Assembly (NCBI GenBank): GCA_026545765.1
Contig: CM048841.1
Location: forward strand, 8,444,145 to 8,508,144
Length of the DNA stretch: 64,000 nucleotides
From: Plantago major
Lineage: Eukaryota > Streptophyta > Magnoliopsida > Lamiales > Plantaginaceae
Direction: 5' to 3'
Positions within the stretch are counted from its first letter, which is position 1; every line of letters starts with the position of its first letter. Shown here piece after piece: positions 33,385-44,950 of the stretch. The translations under genes and the position numbers were made by a program. A model generated the notes under the pieces. It made no database searches. It was given only the letters and a program-made list of their open reading frames with translations, and had not been told where the DNA came from.

Positions 33385-35150
33385 TAGTCTTATAAAAGTA
33401 CTATCATATTTGAAGAGTCCAAAAAGTCCCCTAGATTTCTATACAAATTGTCTATTTTTAGTTTTACCCGTTTTATATTTCACGGGTCAAAATTAACCGG
33501 TTTCGCGGGTCAAAATGCATGCGGGTCTTACCGTTTTATATCTGGGTACAGTATATATAAGGAGGTATTTTTCAGTTTTTTTCTATTTTCCACCGTTTTC
33601 TTCCGTTTTTCTCTCGCTTTTGGCGATTTTTTCTGGATTTTGACAAACCCTTGTTTCCGGAGCGATTTTCTCTCTACTTTTTACGATTCATTGCGCGATC
33701 ATCAGGTAATGGCTGTTGAAACTTGATTTTAGTGTTTTTGAGTTCGATCTTGCGTTTTGTTGCTTCATTGTTGCTCGATTTTCGCGTTTTGCTCGTTGTT
33801 GCTTCGTTGTTGCTCGATTTTGCGTTTTGCTCGTTGTTCTTGTTCGATTTTCGTTGTTGTTGCTCGATTTTCGATCTTCAGTTTCATCGCCATTGTTGTT
33901 GCTCGATTTTCAGTTTCATCTCTTCAGTTTCATCGCGGTTGTTGTTGTTCGATTTTCGTTATTGTTGCTTGATTTTCGGTTTCATCTCTTCAATTTCATC
34001 GCGATTTTCTCTGGATTTTGTTGTCAGTTCGATTTTAACTTTCTATTCGTCTCGTTTTTGCTTGTTAGGCATTTTAATTGCGGAATCGAACGTGAATGTT
34101 ACTGCTCAAGTGAACATGGAGCATCCTGTTCACTGTAATCCTGTTTCCGGCATGGGTAAGTGTTTTTTAGTTGCGTTTGTGGTTCGTAATTGAGTTGTTT
34201 TGCCAGATCTGTTGATTTACAGTTGAATTTTATGGTCATGTTCTTCATTTGAATCTTATTGTGGGAAACTGTGGAATGTCTGTTTGTTTTGAACATTTTT
34301 TGTGGAAACTGTCTAGGTTTTAGTAAGTATTGTCTAGTTTTTAACATGTATCATCTACTTTTTATGATTTTTAGATTTGCTATGTGGTTGTGTACACTGT
34401 ATATGTTTTTGGTGGGGATTTGTTGTCTGTTTGAATTTTCTGAATGTTTTGTGTGAAATTGTCTAGTTTTTAATATATATTGTCTACTTTTTAATGGTTT
34501 ACAACTTTTTTTTTTTGTGTGAAATTGTCTAGTTTTTATGTAAATACCTTATGTTTTAGCTTTTAACACATATGGTCTAGTTTTTAACAATATTTGTCTA
34601 GTTTTTCATGTTATATCTTTCTGTTGTGCAGTTGTGTTGAACTGTCTAGTTTTTAGTATGTATTGTCTAATTTTTATGTAAGTTGAAAACGCAAGAAGCA
34701 AAGAAAGCTGCTGATGAAAAAGCTTCTCAATGATCTAAGAGACCTGTTGCTGATGATGATTTTGAAAAGGGTGTATCGGATGATTTGAAGAAGAATGCTC
34801 TGAAGAAACTAAAGCAATCGAAGAAAAATTAGTGTCTAGTTTTACAACATATTGTCTAGTTTTGTAAATGAATTGTCTAGTTTTATTACTTGTCCAGAAA
34901 TTTACTCACTCAGTGTAACATAATTGTCTAGTTTTTACATTATATTGCCTAGTTTATAAAAGGGATTCTCTAGTTTTTACATGATATTAAATTTACATTA
35001 TATTGTCTAGTTTTTACTTGACCCGTTTTTAATGAATCCGGGTCAAAAGATCCGCGAAAAACCATCAGAAGCCAAGTCGAGAAAAAATGTATAATTGTCT
35101 AGTTTTAACGTTTGAAGGGGACTTTCGGGACTCTCCTATATATAGGGGTC
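33385..35150 (+). mobile_element. Unnamed element, TGTCTAGTTTT-rich, copy 2
   Basis: Partner of 20370-22540. It begins CTTAGTCTTATAAAAGTACT...AGAGTCCAAAAAGTCCCC, and near its end carries GGGGACTTTCGGGACTCTCC, which is partly the inverse of the start (an imperfect TIR-like pair). It carries a TATA-like TATATAAGG (33551), a leader, a (TTGTTGCTCGATTTTC)n-type tract (33750-34010), the same run of TGTCTAGTTTT words (34310-35100), and a Lys-rich coding scrap near 34690-34830 resembling the one in copy 1. TAATAAAATT occurs just left of the start and just right of the GACTC that follows GGGTCTCTCGCAAGATG, a possible 10-bp target duplication. There is no recognisable transposase. Confidence 0.55.
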
Positions 35151-35305
35151 TCTCGCAAGATGGACTCTAATAAAATTGATGATTTTATTGTTAACATAGG
35201 CCATCTCTAAATAAGTTATTTACAGACCGTCTCTCATGAGACTTTGTGTTAAGATGATAATGAATAAAATAAGAAAAAATAGTTGTAATAAATAAAGTAA
35301 GAATG

Positions 35306-35674
35306 TGTAACGACCCGACCACTAATGGGCCGAGCCCCGACCCTTTGGGCCGGCGGGCCGACGCGGTTACTCATGGGCACTACTAATGGGTCGAGCCACG
35401 ACCCTTTGGGCCGGCTCATGGGCAGATCTCCGGGTGATATGCTGGCCCCACTGTACCAACACATGTCCTTTCCCGCGCACTTTGTCCTCACTCGTGCGCG
35501 AACCGGGAGACTTTCCGGTTGGTCACCCATCCTAAGATTGCTCCAGAGCAAGCATGCTTAGTTCTGGAGTTCTTATGGGGATTCCCGAAAAGAAAGGTGC
35601 ACCTTGTTGGTATGAGTAGCGTTCTCAATCCCTTTAAGCTGTTTGGACTTGACTTGAAACTTTGGGGCATTACA
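35306..35674 (-). mobile_element. Cassandra-type TRIM solo LTR (5S-like)
   Basis: The 369-bp unit starts TGTAACG and ends CATTACA and is flanked by a perfect 5-bp duplication, GAATG (35301-35305 and 35675-35679). On the minus strand it opens TGTAATGCCCCAAAGTTTC, typical of Cassandra. The interval about 35517-35585 resembles 5S rRNA on the minus strand (complement of GGTCACCCATCCTA, AAGCATGCTTAG and GGAGTTCTTATGGG), the diagnostic feature of this family. Such LTRs carry RNA polymerase III promoter boxes. No internal region or second LTR is present. Confidence 0.88.
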
Positions 35675-35679
35675 GAATG

Positions 35680-36849
35680 AGTAGATATTTTTTATTTAAG
35701 AAATGAGAGTGAAATTGGACCGTTCTAAAATAAAATACCGAAAGTTGAATTCGGGATGGATGGTGTATTCAGTAACATAAATATTTAATTACAAACATTA
35801 AATAGGCTATGTTTAGCAAAACTAGCAGCTAAGCTAGCTGATTTGCTAAATATGGTATGTAAAATAAATTAGATAGCTTATTTTTTTTCGATAAACTTCC
35901 TGAACAAACTTATCAGCTACTAGTTAGACGTATACTTATTACGATAATATGCTCATTGATAAGCTTGTGCTAAATAGAACCATAGTGGATCAATGTGACA
36001 TGTTTAAATTTCTATTTCTAACCTGTTTCATCTAAACTTTTCATTATGATTTTTTCAAGTCAACTGGTTTCAACTTTGACCCAAAATTACTTTTATACTA
36101 TAATGGTATAAACCATAAGTAATTTAATAAAATCTTACGATAAAATTGTCCATTTTTCAGCTTAAAGTGATTTATCAACGAGGTAATCTAAAAGTCAATT
36201 ATAGTTATTGTCAAAATTAGCAGCATAAACTTATAACATGATCTAAGTTTTAAAAAAGTGGCAAGTTGATGAAATAAATGAAGTGGCGTGTAGTTGCGGG
36301 AATCACATCACAATTGAAACTAAGTTGAAAAATGGTTTGTTACACTCGGTGGTTGGTCAATTATTTGGACTTGTTTAATAAACTAGTAAATCTCAATTCC
36401 AACATCTAAAGTCAGTAGCAAACCGCGTACAAGTCACAACTTTACCTGGTGCATGTGATGAAATTAGGAAATCATTAAGTTTGAGACCCTTCCCCATTTG
36501 GAAAATTGTGAACCATGATGTTTATAACTTACTCGTTTTGTGGACTACAAATGTGTCAGAGGTTTTCTGGAGCAGTCTGAGCCCGGCTAAAAAACACTCA
36601 GCTCTTGTTCAACTAGTTCCAACTGAACTTGAGGTCAAAATTATAACTCGATAAGATTGTAAAGCCTAATTCGAACATTACCATTTTATGCTTGTCGCTT
36701 GGTTGTGAAAAAGAGATGTGAACAGCCTAAATATTTTATGTCAGTTGGTGTCCTTTCACAGCCAGAACTGTTCCTTGGATCATTGAGCTAACACTTATAG
36801 ACAACATATACAAGATCAACAAGATAATCTATACAGAATCCTCATGTAG
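35680..36849. other. Intergenic, with dispersed-repeat copy 3
   Basis: 35812-35990 matches the AT-rich repeat at 180-345 and 23.2 kb (TTTAGCAAAACTAGC, GCTGATTTGCTAAATATGG, GCTAAATAGAACCATAG). Its ends look loosely inverted. The rest shows no gene. Confidence 0.45.
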
Positions 36850-37078
36850 TGAAATTGCAGCTGTTTAACCAACTGTTGTAGCAGCAGTATTTTTGCACTT
36901 TGCAGGACTTTGTTGATAATTGCCTTTTTCACTAACTGTAACCTAGTTCCACTTGTTTTCCGTTTTGTTTTAGACAGGAGTCGACTTTTAAATTCAAGAA
37001 AGACATCAAGTCATAGTGAACAAGATACGATGGACTCTTGGAAGACAAGATACAACGGACTCTTGGAAGAAAATCCTC

Positions 37079-37670
37079 CGACCAGATTCGACTTCCTCTT
37101 CCTCTGCCTCAACCATAGTTTTTTTTTCTTTTCATTTTTTCTTATTAATTTTGTAATTTCTTCTTTGTATTAATTATTATTAAATGTTGTATATTGTATT
37201 ATTGAATATTGTATGAAATTGTCGATTTATCCGTATTGAATAAAATTGTCGGTTTATGCGTATTGAATAATCGTATACAATTGTCGGTTTATCCGTATTG
37301 AATATTCGTATATAATTGTTGGTTTATCCGAATTGAATAAAATTATCGGTTTATCCGTATTGAATATTCGTATAAAATTATTGGAATATTCGTAAAAATT
37401 ATAATAAAAAACAAAAAAAATACTATTTGGCGACGGATAGTTATCCGTCGCTAAATAGTGCAGCTTTTTGTCTCAGACGGTCAATAATCTATCCGTCGCT
37501 AAATAGTGACGGATAGATTATTCGTGACAATTTTGTTAGAGACGAAGGGTTTAGCAACGGGGCTTTTATTCGTCGCTAAATCCGTCGCTACGGATTTAGC
37601 GACGAATCGGCCCATGTTACCGACGGATAATTCCGTCGCTAAACAGCTGTTTTTTTTTTTTTTTGTAGTG
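37079..37670. mobile_element. CACTA-type element remnant inside Sirevirus A
   Basis: The right end is a CACTA terminus (TTTTTGTAGTG at 37660-37670), preceded by the sub-terminal word GCGACGGAT in both orientations (37430-37640), the same word used by the CACTA element at 59.1-60.4 kb. 37205-37395 holds a roughly 30-bp tandem phrase (TTGTCGGTTTATCCGTATTGAATA-like, in shortened variants). No left CACTA terminus was found, so it is partial. It is non-coding. Confidence 0.75.
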
Positions 37671-40600
37671 TAAGAACGCATATCAAATCAATTGATATGC
37701 GTGCTTGGAAATCTGTCTTAGAAGGGTATAAACTTCCACGACACAGACCAGACGCTGATAGGGATGTTGTAAACAAACCTGAAAGCCAATGGATTGAGGA
37801 TGAGTGGAAGGAATCTGCCTATAATGAAAAAGCTCTCAATGCAATTTTCTGCTGTGTTGATGCTCACATGTTCCGACTTATTCAGAATTGTGTGACAGCT
37901 AAGGATGCTTGGGACATCTTACAAAGACATTGTGAAGGTGATGCAAGTGTTCGTGAGAGTAGAGTTAGATTGCTTTTAAGCAAGTTTGAGGTAATGAGAA
38001 TGGATGAGGATGAAACCATTACTTCTTACTTTGAGAAGATCTTGGATATCTCCAATGAATGCCAAATGCTAGGAGAACCCATCTCAAACAAAAATCTTGT
38101 TTACAAAGCTGTGAGGTCCCTATCTTCTCGTTTTGACACGAAAAGATGTGTGTTAGATGATACTAAACATCTTGCAACCATGGAATTTGCTTCTCTCATG
38201 AATAACCTGAGAAATTATGAAATGAGTCTTGATGAGCAAAAATGAAACAAAGTCAAAACTATATCTCTATACACTAATTCCAAAGTTCCTGAGGAATCAA
38301 GTGATGAGGAAGGTTTGTCTTTAGCTGTTTTTCAAAGAGACTATAATAATTTTGTTAAAAGGTTTAACAAGGGAAAGTTTTTGAAGGGATCTAATTCCTC
38401 TTCTTCCTCTGATTGGCAGAACCCTAAGAAACCTTCTGATCATGCTAATCTTGATCCAAAAATATTGGAAAAAGTACAGTGCTATGAGTGCAAAGGTTGG
38501 GGGGCATTATCAAAATGAGTGTGCAAATACTCTTAGGAAGAAAGGGAATTTTTTTTGGGTCAATTTAAGTGAAGATGAAGCTTCAGATTGTGAGGCTAAT
38601 GATTCTGATAGTTCTACTCGTCAAGTTTTGTCCCTCATCTCTGTTATGACTGATCAGGAACCAAGTAATTTGAATAAAGCTCATTGTTTCTACAATAGTG
38701 ACAACAACAGTTCCAATGACCAAGTCATATATTTGGGATGTGATGATTCTGAGAGTTCACATAACTGCATGACAGATGCAAGTGAAGAGATTGATTATTC
38801 TGACTCTAACTTTCTTTGTCTACATGGTTCTATAGTTTTTGATACAGGTGTATCTTCAGATCAAGATATTAATCAAGAACAATTTATTGAAGGACTTCAG
38901 AAGATGTATGAAGATATACTTCATAAACTAAAGGGCGTGAAGAAAACTGTCAGACCTTTGGAGAAGGAGAATCAAAGACTCAAAGAGACTATTGTTTAGT
39001 TGGAGGTAATGCATGTTGACCAAGAAGGATGTTGAGATGCATGTCTTAACCAACAAGCTGAACTCTGCTGAGGCAACATTTGCCAAATGGAACTCAGGTA
39101 CCTCTAAACTCTGTGATGTACTCGAATAAGGTAATGATGGTACTACTGGACTAGAGTTTCCAAACTCTCATACACCAACTCTTGTGTATGAAAAAGCTAA
39201 TCACAAAACTAAATATTTTAAATTTTTGAAAGATGCTCCTAAGTTTGTGAAAGAAAGTGGCAAGGAAAAGAATACTAGAAAAACTTTTGTGTGTCAGTTT
39301 TGCTTGAGACCAGGACATAAGAAACCATTTTGTTTTCTCTATTTAAGAATTAAAGCTCCTAACACTGAAAAAATCAGCCAATGTTGCTACAACTGTTGAT
39401 GCAACTGTTGCTACAACAGTGAAATCAACACTGACTAAACAGACATCGACTAAGAGTAAGGGTAAGCAAGTTTGGGTACCTAAGTCCAATCTGAGATGTA
39501 ATGTAGTACTGTCTGCCTTAAGTGCAAATAAAAAGACTATGTGGTACTTTGACAGTGGTTGTTCAAGACATATGACAGGTACAAAGAGGCACTTGAAAAA
39601 CTTTGTTGCACAAAGTACAGGTATGGTTACCTATGGAGGCGGGACTCAAGGAAAAGTTCTTGGAAAAGGAGTCTTAAATCTTGATGTTTTTCCTTCACTT
39701 AAGAATGTGTTATTGATTGATGGATTAACTACAAACTTACTTAGTGTGAGTCACATTTGTGATGATGACCTAAAAGTTTATTTTGACAAAAAATCCTGTA
39801 TGGTCTTTAATGACATGTATGATTGCATTATGACTGGAGAAAGATCTCATGATAACTGTTATGTTATGACTCCTTCTTAAGTGCAACAATGTGCAACTGA
39901 GTGAATCTGTAATCTAGCATAAAAAGTTAGGACATGTGAATTACAGGAACCTAGAGAAAGTGATCAAAATCGGAGCAGTAAATGGCATTCCTAAGCTTAG
40001 TAGCTCTGGAAAACTTATGTGTGGTGATTGCTTAAAAGGTAAACATGTTAGAGCTTCTCATCAAGCATTACCCATTGAAGGTCAAAAAACTGGTACTACT
40101 AAGTGTTTTGAATGTTTCCATATGGATCTCATAGGTCCCATTGAAGTAGCCAGTTTGGGAGGAAAACTCTACATATTGTTATAGTAGATGACTTTTCTAG
40201 GTTTACTTGGGTTTCTTTTTTGAAGGAAAAATCTGAAACTTTTGATGTTTTCAAGAAACATTTTACTTTGTCCAAAAACCTATACAAAGTGCCTGTCCAA
40301 AGGATTCGTCCTGATCATGGAAGGGAGTTTGAGAATCAATATTTCTCTGCTTTCTGTGACAAGAAAGGAATTTCACATGAATATTCAGCCCCTAAAACTC
40401 CTCAACAAAATGGAGTTGCAGAACGTAAGAACAGAACTTTGCAGGAAATGAATAGAGTCATATTGAGCTCCATGAGTTTGTCAAAACGTCAGTGGGCTGA
40501 GGCAGTGAATACTGCATGTCATATTATTAGTCGTGTGTATCTGAGACCTGGCACTACTTCTACTCCCTATGAACTGTTAAAAGGCAAAAAACCTAACTTT

Positions 40601-43600
40601 CATGTGTTTGGTTGTGTCTGTTACATTTTGAATGACAGGGAGCACTTAGGGAAGTTTGATGATAAAAGTGAGAAAGGGATCATTGTTGGCTACTCTTTGA
40701 ATAGCCATGCGTTCAGGGTTTACAATCCTCGAACAAAGACTATTCAAGAGTCGGTCAATGTGAAGTTTGATGATTCTCTGTCTTTTGCTCAGTCTCAAGT
40801 ACATACAGGTTTTGAAATGCTGAATATAGAGCAGTCTGTTCCACATGAAGAACATGTTGCTGAAATAGTTGCTCCAACTGTTACTGCAACAGTTGATGCA
40901 ACACTGGTTGACACCAGTTCCTCAGAAGATAGTGATGCTGAACAGACAAACGTTGATGGTGATGAATCAGAAGAGTCAGTCCCAGAACTGGACAATGTCA
41001 GAAGAGATCCTCCAGCAAGGATCGCAAATTGCACCCCCCTTCCCAAGTGATTGGTGAAGTAAGTGATGGCATGCAATTGGGGAGGAAAGCAAGAGTCAAC
41101 TACAAAGATATGGTGAGATCTAGTATTTGTACTGAAGCTGCAGGTACTCAGGTTGATTTCTCTTGTTTCGTATCTCTTGTAGAACCTAAGAATGTGAAAG
41201 ATGCCTTAAAAGATACTTTCTGGCTTGAAGCTATGCAAGATGAACTGTTACAGTTCCGTACTAATGAAGTTTGGACTCTAGTTCCTAGACCCACTAGTGT
41301 TAATGTAATTGGCACAAAATGGATTTTTAAGAACAAGAGTAATGAAAATGGCATAGTAACTCGTAACAAGGCTAGATTATTGCTCAAGGATACACACAGG
41401 TTGAAGGAATTGATTTTGATGAAACATTTGCACCTGTAGCTCGTCTAGAATCTATTAGACTTTTGTTAGCTATTGCATGTTATCTTAAAATCACTCTTCA
41501 ACAAATGGATGTCAAATGAGCCTTATTGAATGGCTATATAGACAAAGAGGTCTATGTTTAACAACCTAAGGGATTTGAGGATCCGCAGTATACAAACCAT
41601 GTTTTTAAACTCAAAAAGGCTCTCTATGGTTTGAAACAAGCCCTTAGGGCTTGGTATGATAGGTTGACTAAGTTCCTCTTATCTCTAGGGTTTACTCGTG
41701 GTGAAGCTGATAGAACATTGTTTATTCTTCGTCAAGGCAAAGATATTTGTGTAGCACAATCTACGTAGATGATATTATGTTTGGATCCACTAACTCTGCC
41801 TTGGTAGACAAGTTTGTTACAGCTATGTCAGGAACATTCCAAATGAGTATGATTGGAGAGCTCAATTTCTTTATTGGATTGCAAATCAAGCAAAGCAACT
41901 CTGGATTATTTTTATCTCAGGAGAAGTATGCGCGCAATCTGGTGAAAAGATTTGGTCTGGATAGTTCCAATACAAGCTCATCTCCTATGTCCTCTACAAT
42001 GAAACTCAGCAAATGCGATGTTGTTGCAACTGTTGATACAACTGTTGATGCAATAGTTGATCCAACATTATACAGATCCATGATTGGCAGTCTCTTATAC
42101 TTGTCTGCCAGTCGACCAGATATCATCTTCTCAGTCTGTGTGTTTGCCAAGTATCAATCTAATCCCAGAACTTCTCACCTATCTGTAGTTAAACGAATCC
42201 TTAAATACATATCTCGAACTGCTAGTTTAGGCTTATGGTACACAAAGGAAACTGACACTAATCTCATTGGCTTAAGTGATTCCGACTGGGTGGGAGATAT
42301 AGATGATCGAAAATTCACTAGTGGTGGATGTTTTTACTTAGGGAAAAATCTGGTATCATGGTATAGCAAGAAACAAAATTGTGTTTCCTTGTCCACTGCT
42401 GATCAGTCAGAGTATGTTGTTGCGGGTAGTTGTGTCACTCAATTGATTTGGTTAAAGAATATGTTGCATGATTATGGTCTTACGAGTGACACTTTACTTA
42501 TGTTTTGTGATAACCTTAGTGCCATCAAAGAACCCGGTTCAACACTCACGCACTAAGCATATAGACATTAGGCATCATTTCCTTAGAGATTTGGTCAATC
42601 TACAAGTTGTTGATATCCAGCATATAGAAACCAACAATCAACTTGCAGACATTTCACTAAACCCCTGGACTCCGAGAGATTCTTCAGTCTACGAAGGACT
42701 CTTGGCCTGTGCATTCATTAGGAACACTGTTACTGCAACTGTTATCTTAACATCACAGATCAACAGTGTTGCAATTGCTTGTGATGTGTGTCTTGTTGCT
42801 TGTGTCTTCTTTCTTTTTGTGTTTTGTGTTGTGTCTGTCGAGGTTCATGCATCTGTTATGACCTTTTTACTGTCATTCACTTCTCTTTTAAAGTCTTGAG
42901 AACCTTGTTCTTTTTGTCTTCCTGACTAACTCCTCTACATATGCACTATTTTGAAAGCAACTAAAAGATTCCAATTATGGCCACAAATTGAAAAGAGCCC
43001 AATGATGGCCAACCAAGAAGAGCCCAATGGGGCCACTGTTTTGTTGAGTAATGCTATGGGTTGTATCCGACTTAATTAAGTCCCTCGATTCTCTAAGACT
43101 ACATTGAATCACATTTTGTGCACCCAGTTCTGTTTGAGTTATTCAACCCTATACTATGAGTCGCGTGTCTGCCTTCACTCCGCATAAGCTTCGGCTTTGG
43201 ATGGGATTCATGCACGTTCCAATTATTTGACATGGTTCGCCGACCCATAGTCACCCCTGAATAACTACGAATAGAGGCCTCAACTAGTTGCTTTGTTTTA
43301 TTTTTAATTTTTCCAAAAGGAGTAAGGATGGGAACATGATTACATACCTTTCTTGACGTTATCTTGCGGTGTTGACTTGTCAGTATATTTGTTCATTCTA
43401 GATACTGCATGGTTTAAGGTGTTTTAGGTGTTTGCCTTAAGGGGGAGTTTTATTTGGTCCGTGTTGTTTTTCCTGTGGGAAAGATGTTGGAGTAACTGTT
43501 GGTCCAACAGTGAGTCTTGGGAATCTGTTATGTTCGACCTTTGATATGATACCAGGAGTTTTCTTAAGTTTAACTATCTATTATGACTTGGTATTTTTGA

Positions 43601-44157
43601 GATTTTATGTCTCTCAGAACTTTTGGATACTTGTTTCTCTCCAAGTGCTATAATCCTTAACTTATCAGGTGGCACTTAAGTGTCTTTGTTCAGTTCATGT
43701 ATTTTTCAGGATTTTTTTAGCTTTGGATACTTGAAGAAGTTTTTCCAGATTCAGACTCCCTGTTAATAGTTACGATCTAAGCCAAACACCTCAGTCCTGT
43801 CAATAGTTGCAACAATGTTGATCCAATCGTTGCTGCAACAGTTCCATTACCAGCACTGCAACATCCTCTGATTCAGGCAGATCAAATGATACTCTGATAG
43901 ATGATCAAGTTAAGGAACTTCTGCAAGAGTGTGAGACTTTGGTTTCTCTCCTTTCCTCACAACAAGGAGGAGAATAAGATGTGTCTTATGTGTCTTTATG
44001 TTTGAACTTTTGTGTTTTGTTCTTATCCTTTGTACCTTTGTACTGTGTTTCTTTCCTTTATAATTAAGGGGGAGTTCTTTTGTGTTCTATCTTTGTTCTG
44101 CTTGTTTTTCTGATTTGTGTTACTAGGTGTTGTGAAGAAAGGCATTAAGGGGGAGAT

Positions 44158-44930
44158 TGAAAGTGCTAACTGTTGTAGCAACAGTTGTTATAACAATACT
44201 TGTTCAGTAATTCTGCATTTTGCAAGACTTTGTTGATAATTGCCTTTTTCACTAACTGTAACCTAGTTCCACTTATTTCCCGTTTTGTCTTAGACAGGAA
44301 TCGACTTATAAATTCAAGAAAGACATGGAGTCTTAGAGAACAAGATACGATGGACTCTTGGAAGACAAGATACAACGGACTCTTGGAAGAAAAGATTCTA
44401 TGGACTCTTGAAGATAAGGATAAGCAACAAGATGATTTCGTACTTGAGATCCTGCTGGTCGAAGTTCTTATATATACCAGATCAAGTACATTGTGAAGAT
44501 TGCCAGAGTGAAGAAAGCATAAACACTTATAGTCTTTGTAATCTCTTCACATTACTTTGCTAGTCTTTAAGGTCTCTATTGAATCAGAATCATCTGTGAT
44601 TTCGGTTATCTAGCTGCGTCTAGATTAGGTACTTTGGAATAGTTGGTTGTTCTGACTAGCTTTGCAGTTCAAGATTTTCATATAGAAAACTCTTGAATCT
44701 CAGTTGTATAAATCCTCTTTACATAGTGGATATTTGCCTTTGGCTCGGTAGGTATATTTATAGGTATATTTATATACCTACTAGAAAACATCTGGTGTGT
44801 CATTTTTTGTTTTTTTTTCCGCTGTTTATCTGATTGTGTCAGTGACTATTACACGAACTGTTGTATCAACATTGATATTAACAGTAGAGTTTCATTATAG
44901 AAGTCAAGTCCAGGTCCTTTTATTCTTTCA
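44158..44930 (+). repeat. 3' LTR of Sirevirus A
   Basis: 773 bp, TGAAAGTGCTAACTG...TTCTTTCA, directly after a polypurine tract (AAGGGGGAGAT). It is homologous to the solo LTR at 11435-12192 and to 36850-37078. Confidence 0.9.
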
Positions 44931-44950
44931 TGTTGTATTTAAGTTGAAGC

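Larger units (their letters stand above)
36850..44930 (+). mobile_element. Sirevirus A (Ty1/copia, Maximus/SIRE lineage)
   Basis: A fossil element running from a partial 5' LTR (36850-37078) to a complete 3' LTR, with near-matching 5-bp flanks (TGTAG and TGTTG). Parts in order: a CACTA-derived insertion (37079-37670), gag (about 37.7-39.4 kb; CYECKGW knuckle near 38.48 kb and a second CQFCLRPGHKKPFC knuckle near 39.3 kb), protease (DSGCSRHMTG near 39.55 kb), integrase (about 40.0-40.7 kb), reverse transcriptase (about 41.0-41.9 kb) and RNase H (about 42.1-42.7 kb). A 3' non-coding region follows, with three polypurine tracts of the form AAGGGGGAG (near 43440, 44065 and 44148) and a short remnant of the 3' env-like ORF near 43.9 kb. 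Repeated polypurine tracts and this gag type mark Sireviruses. It is heavily broken, with many interruptions. Confidence 0.88.

Noticed and set aside
33716-34193. Overlapping 140-156 codon frames rich in Phe, Leu, Cys and Ser
   Set aside because: They come from the TTGTTGCTCGATTTTC-type tandem tract and exist in three frames; there is no domain.
35249-35561. 100-codon and 78-codon ORFs
   Set aside because: They lie inside the Cassandra-type LTR and its 5S-like part.
35517-35585. A true 5S rRNA gene
   Set aside because: Only part of 5S is matched, with many differences, and it sits within LTR ends bearing a target duplication.
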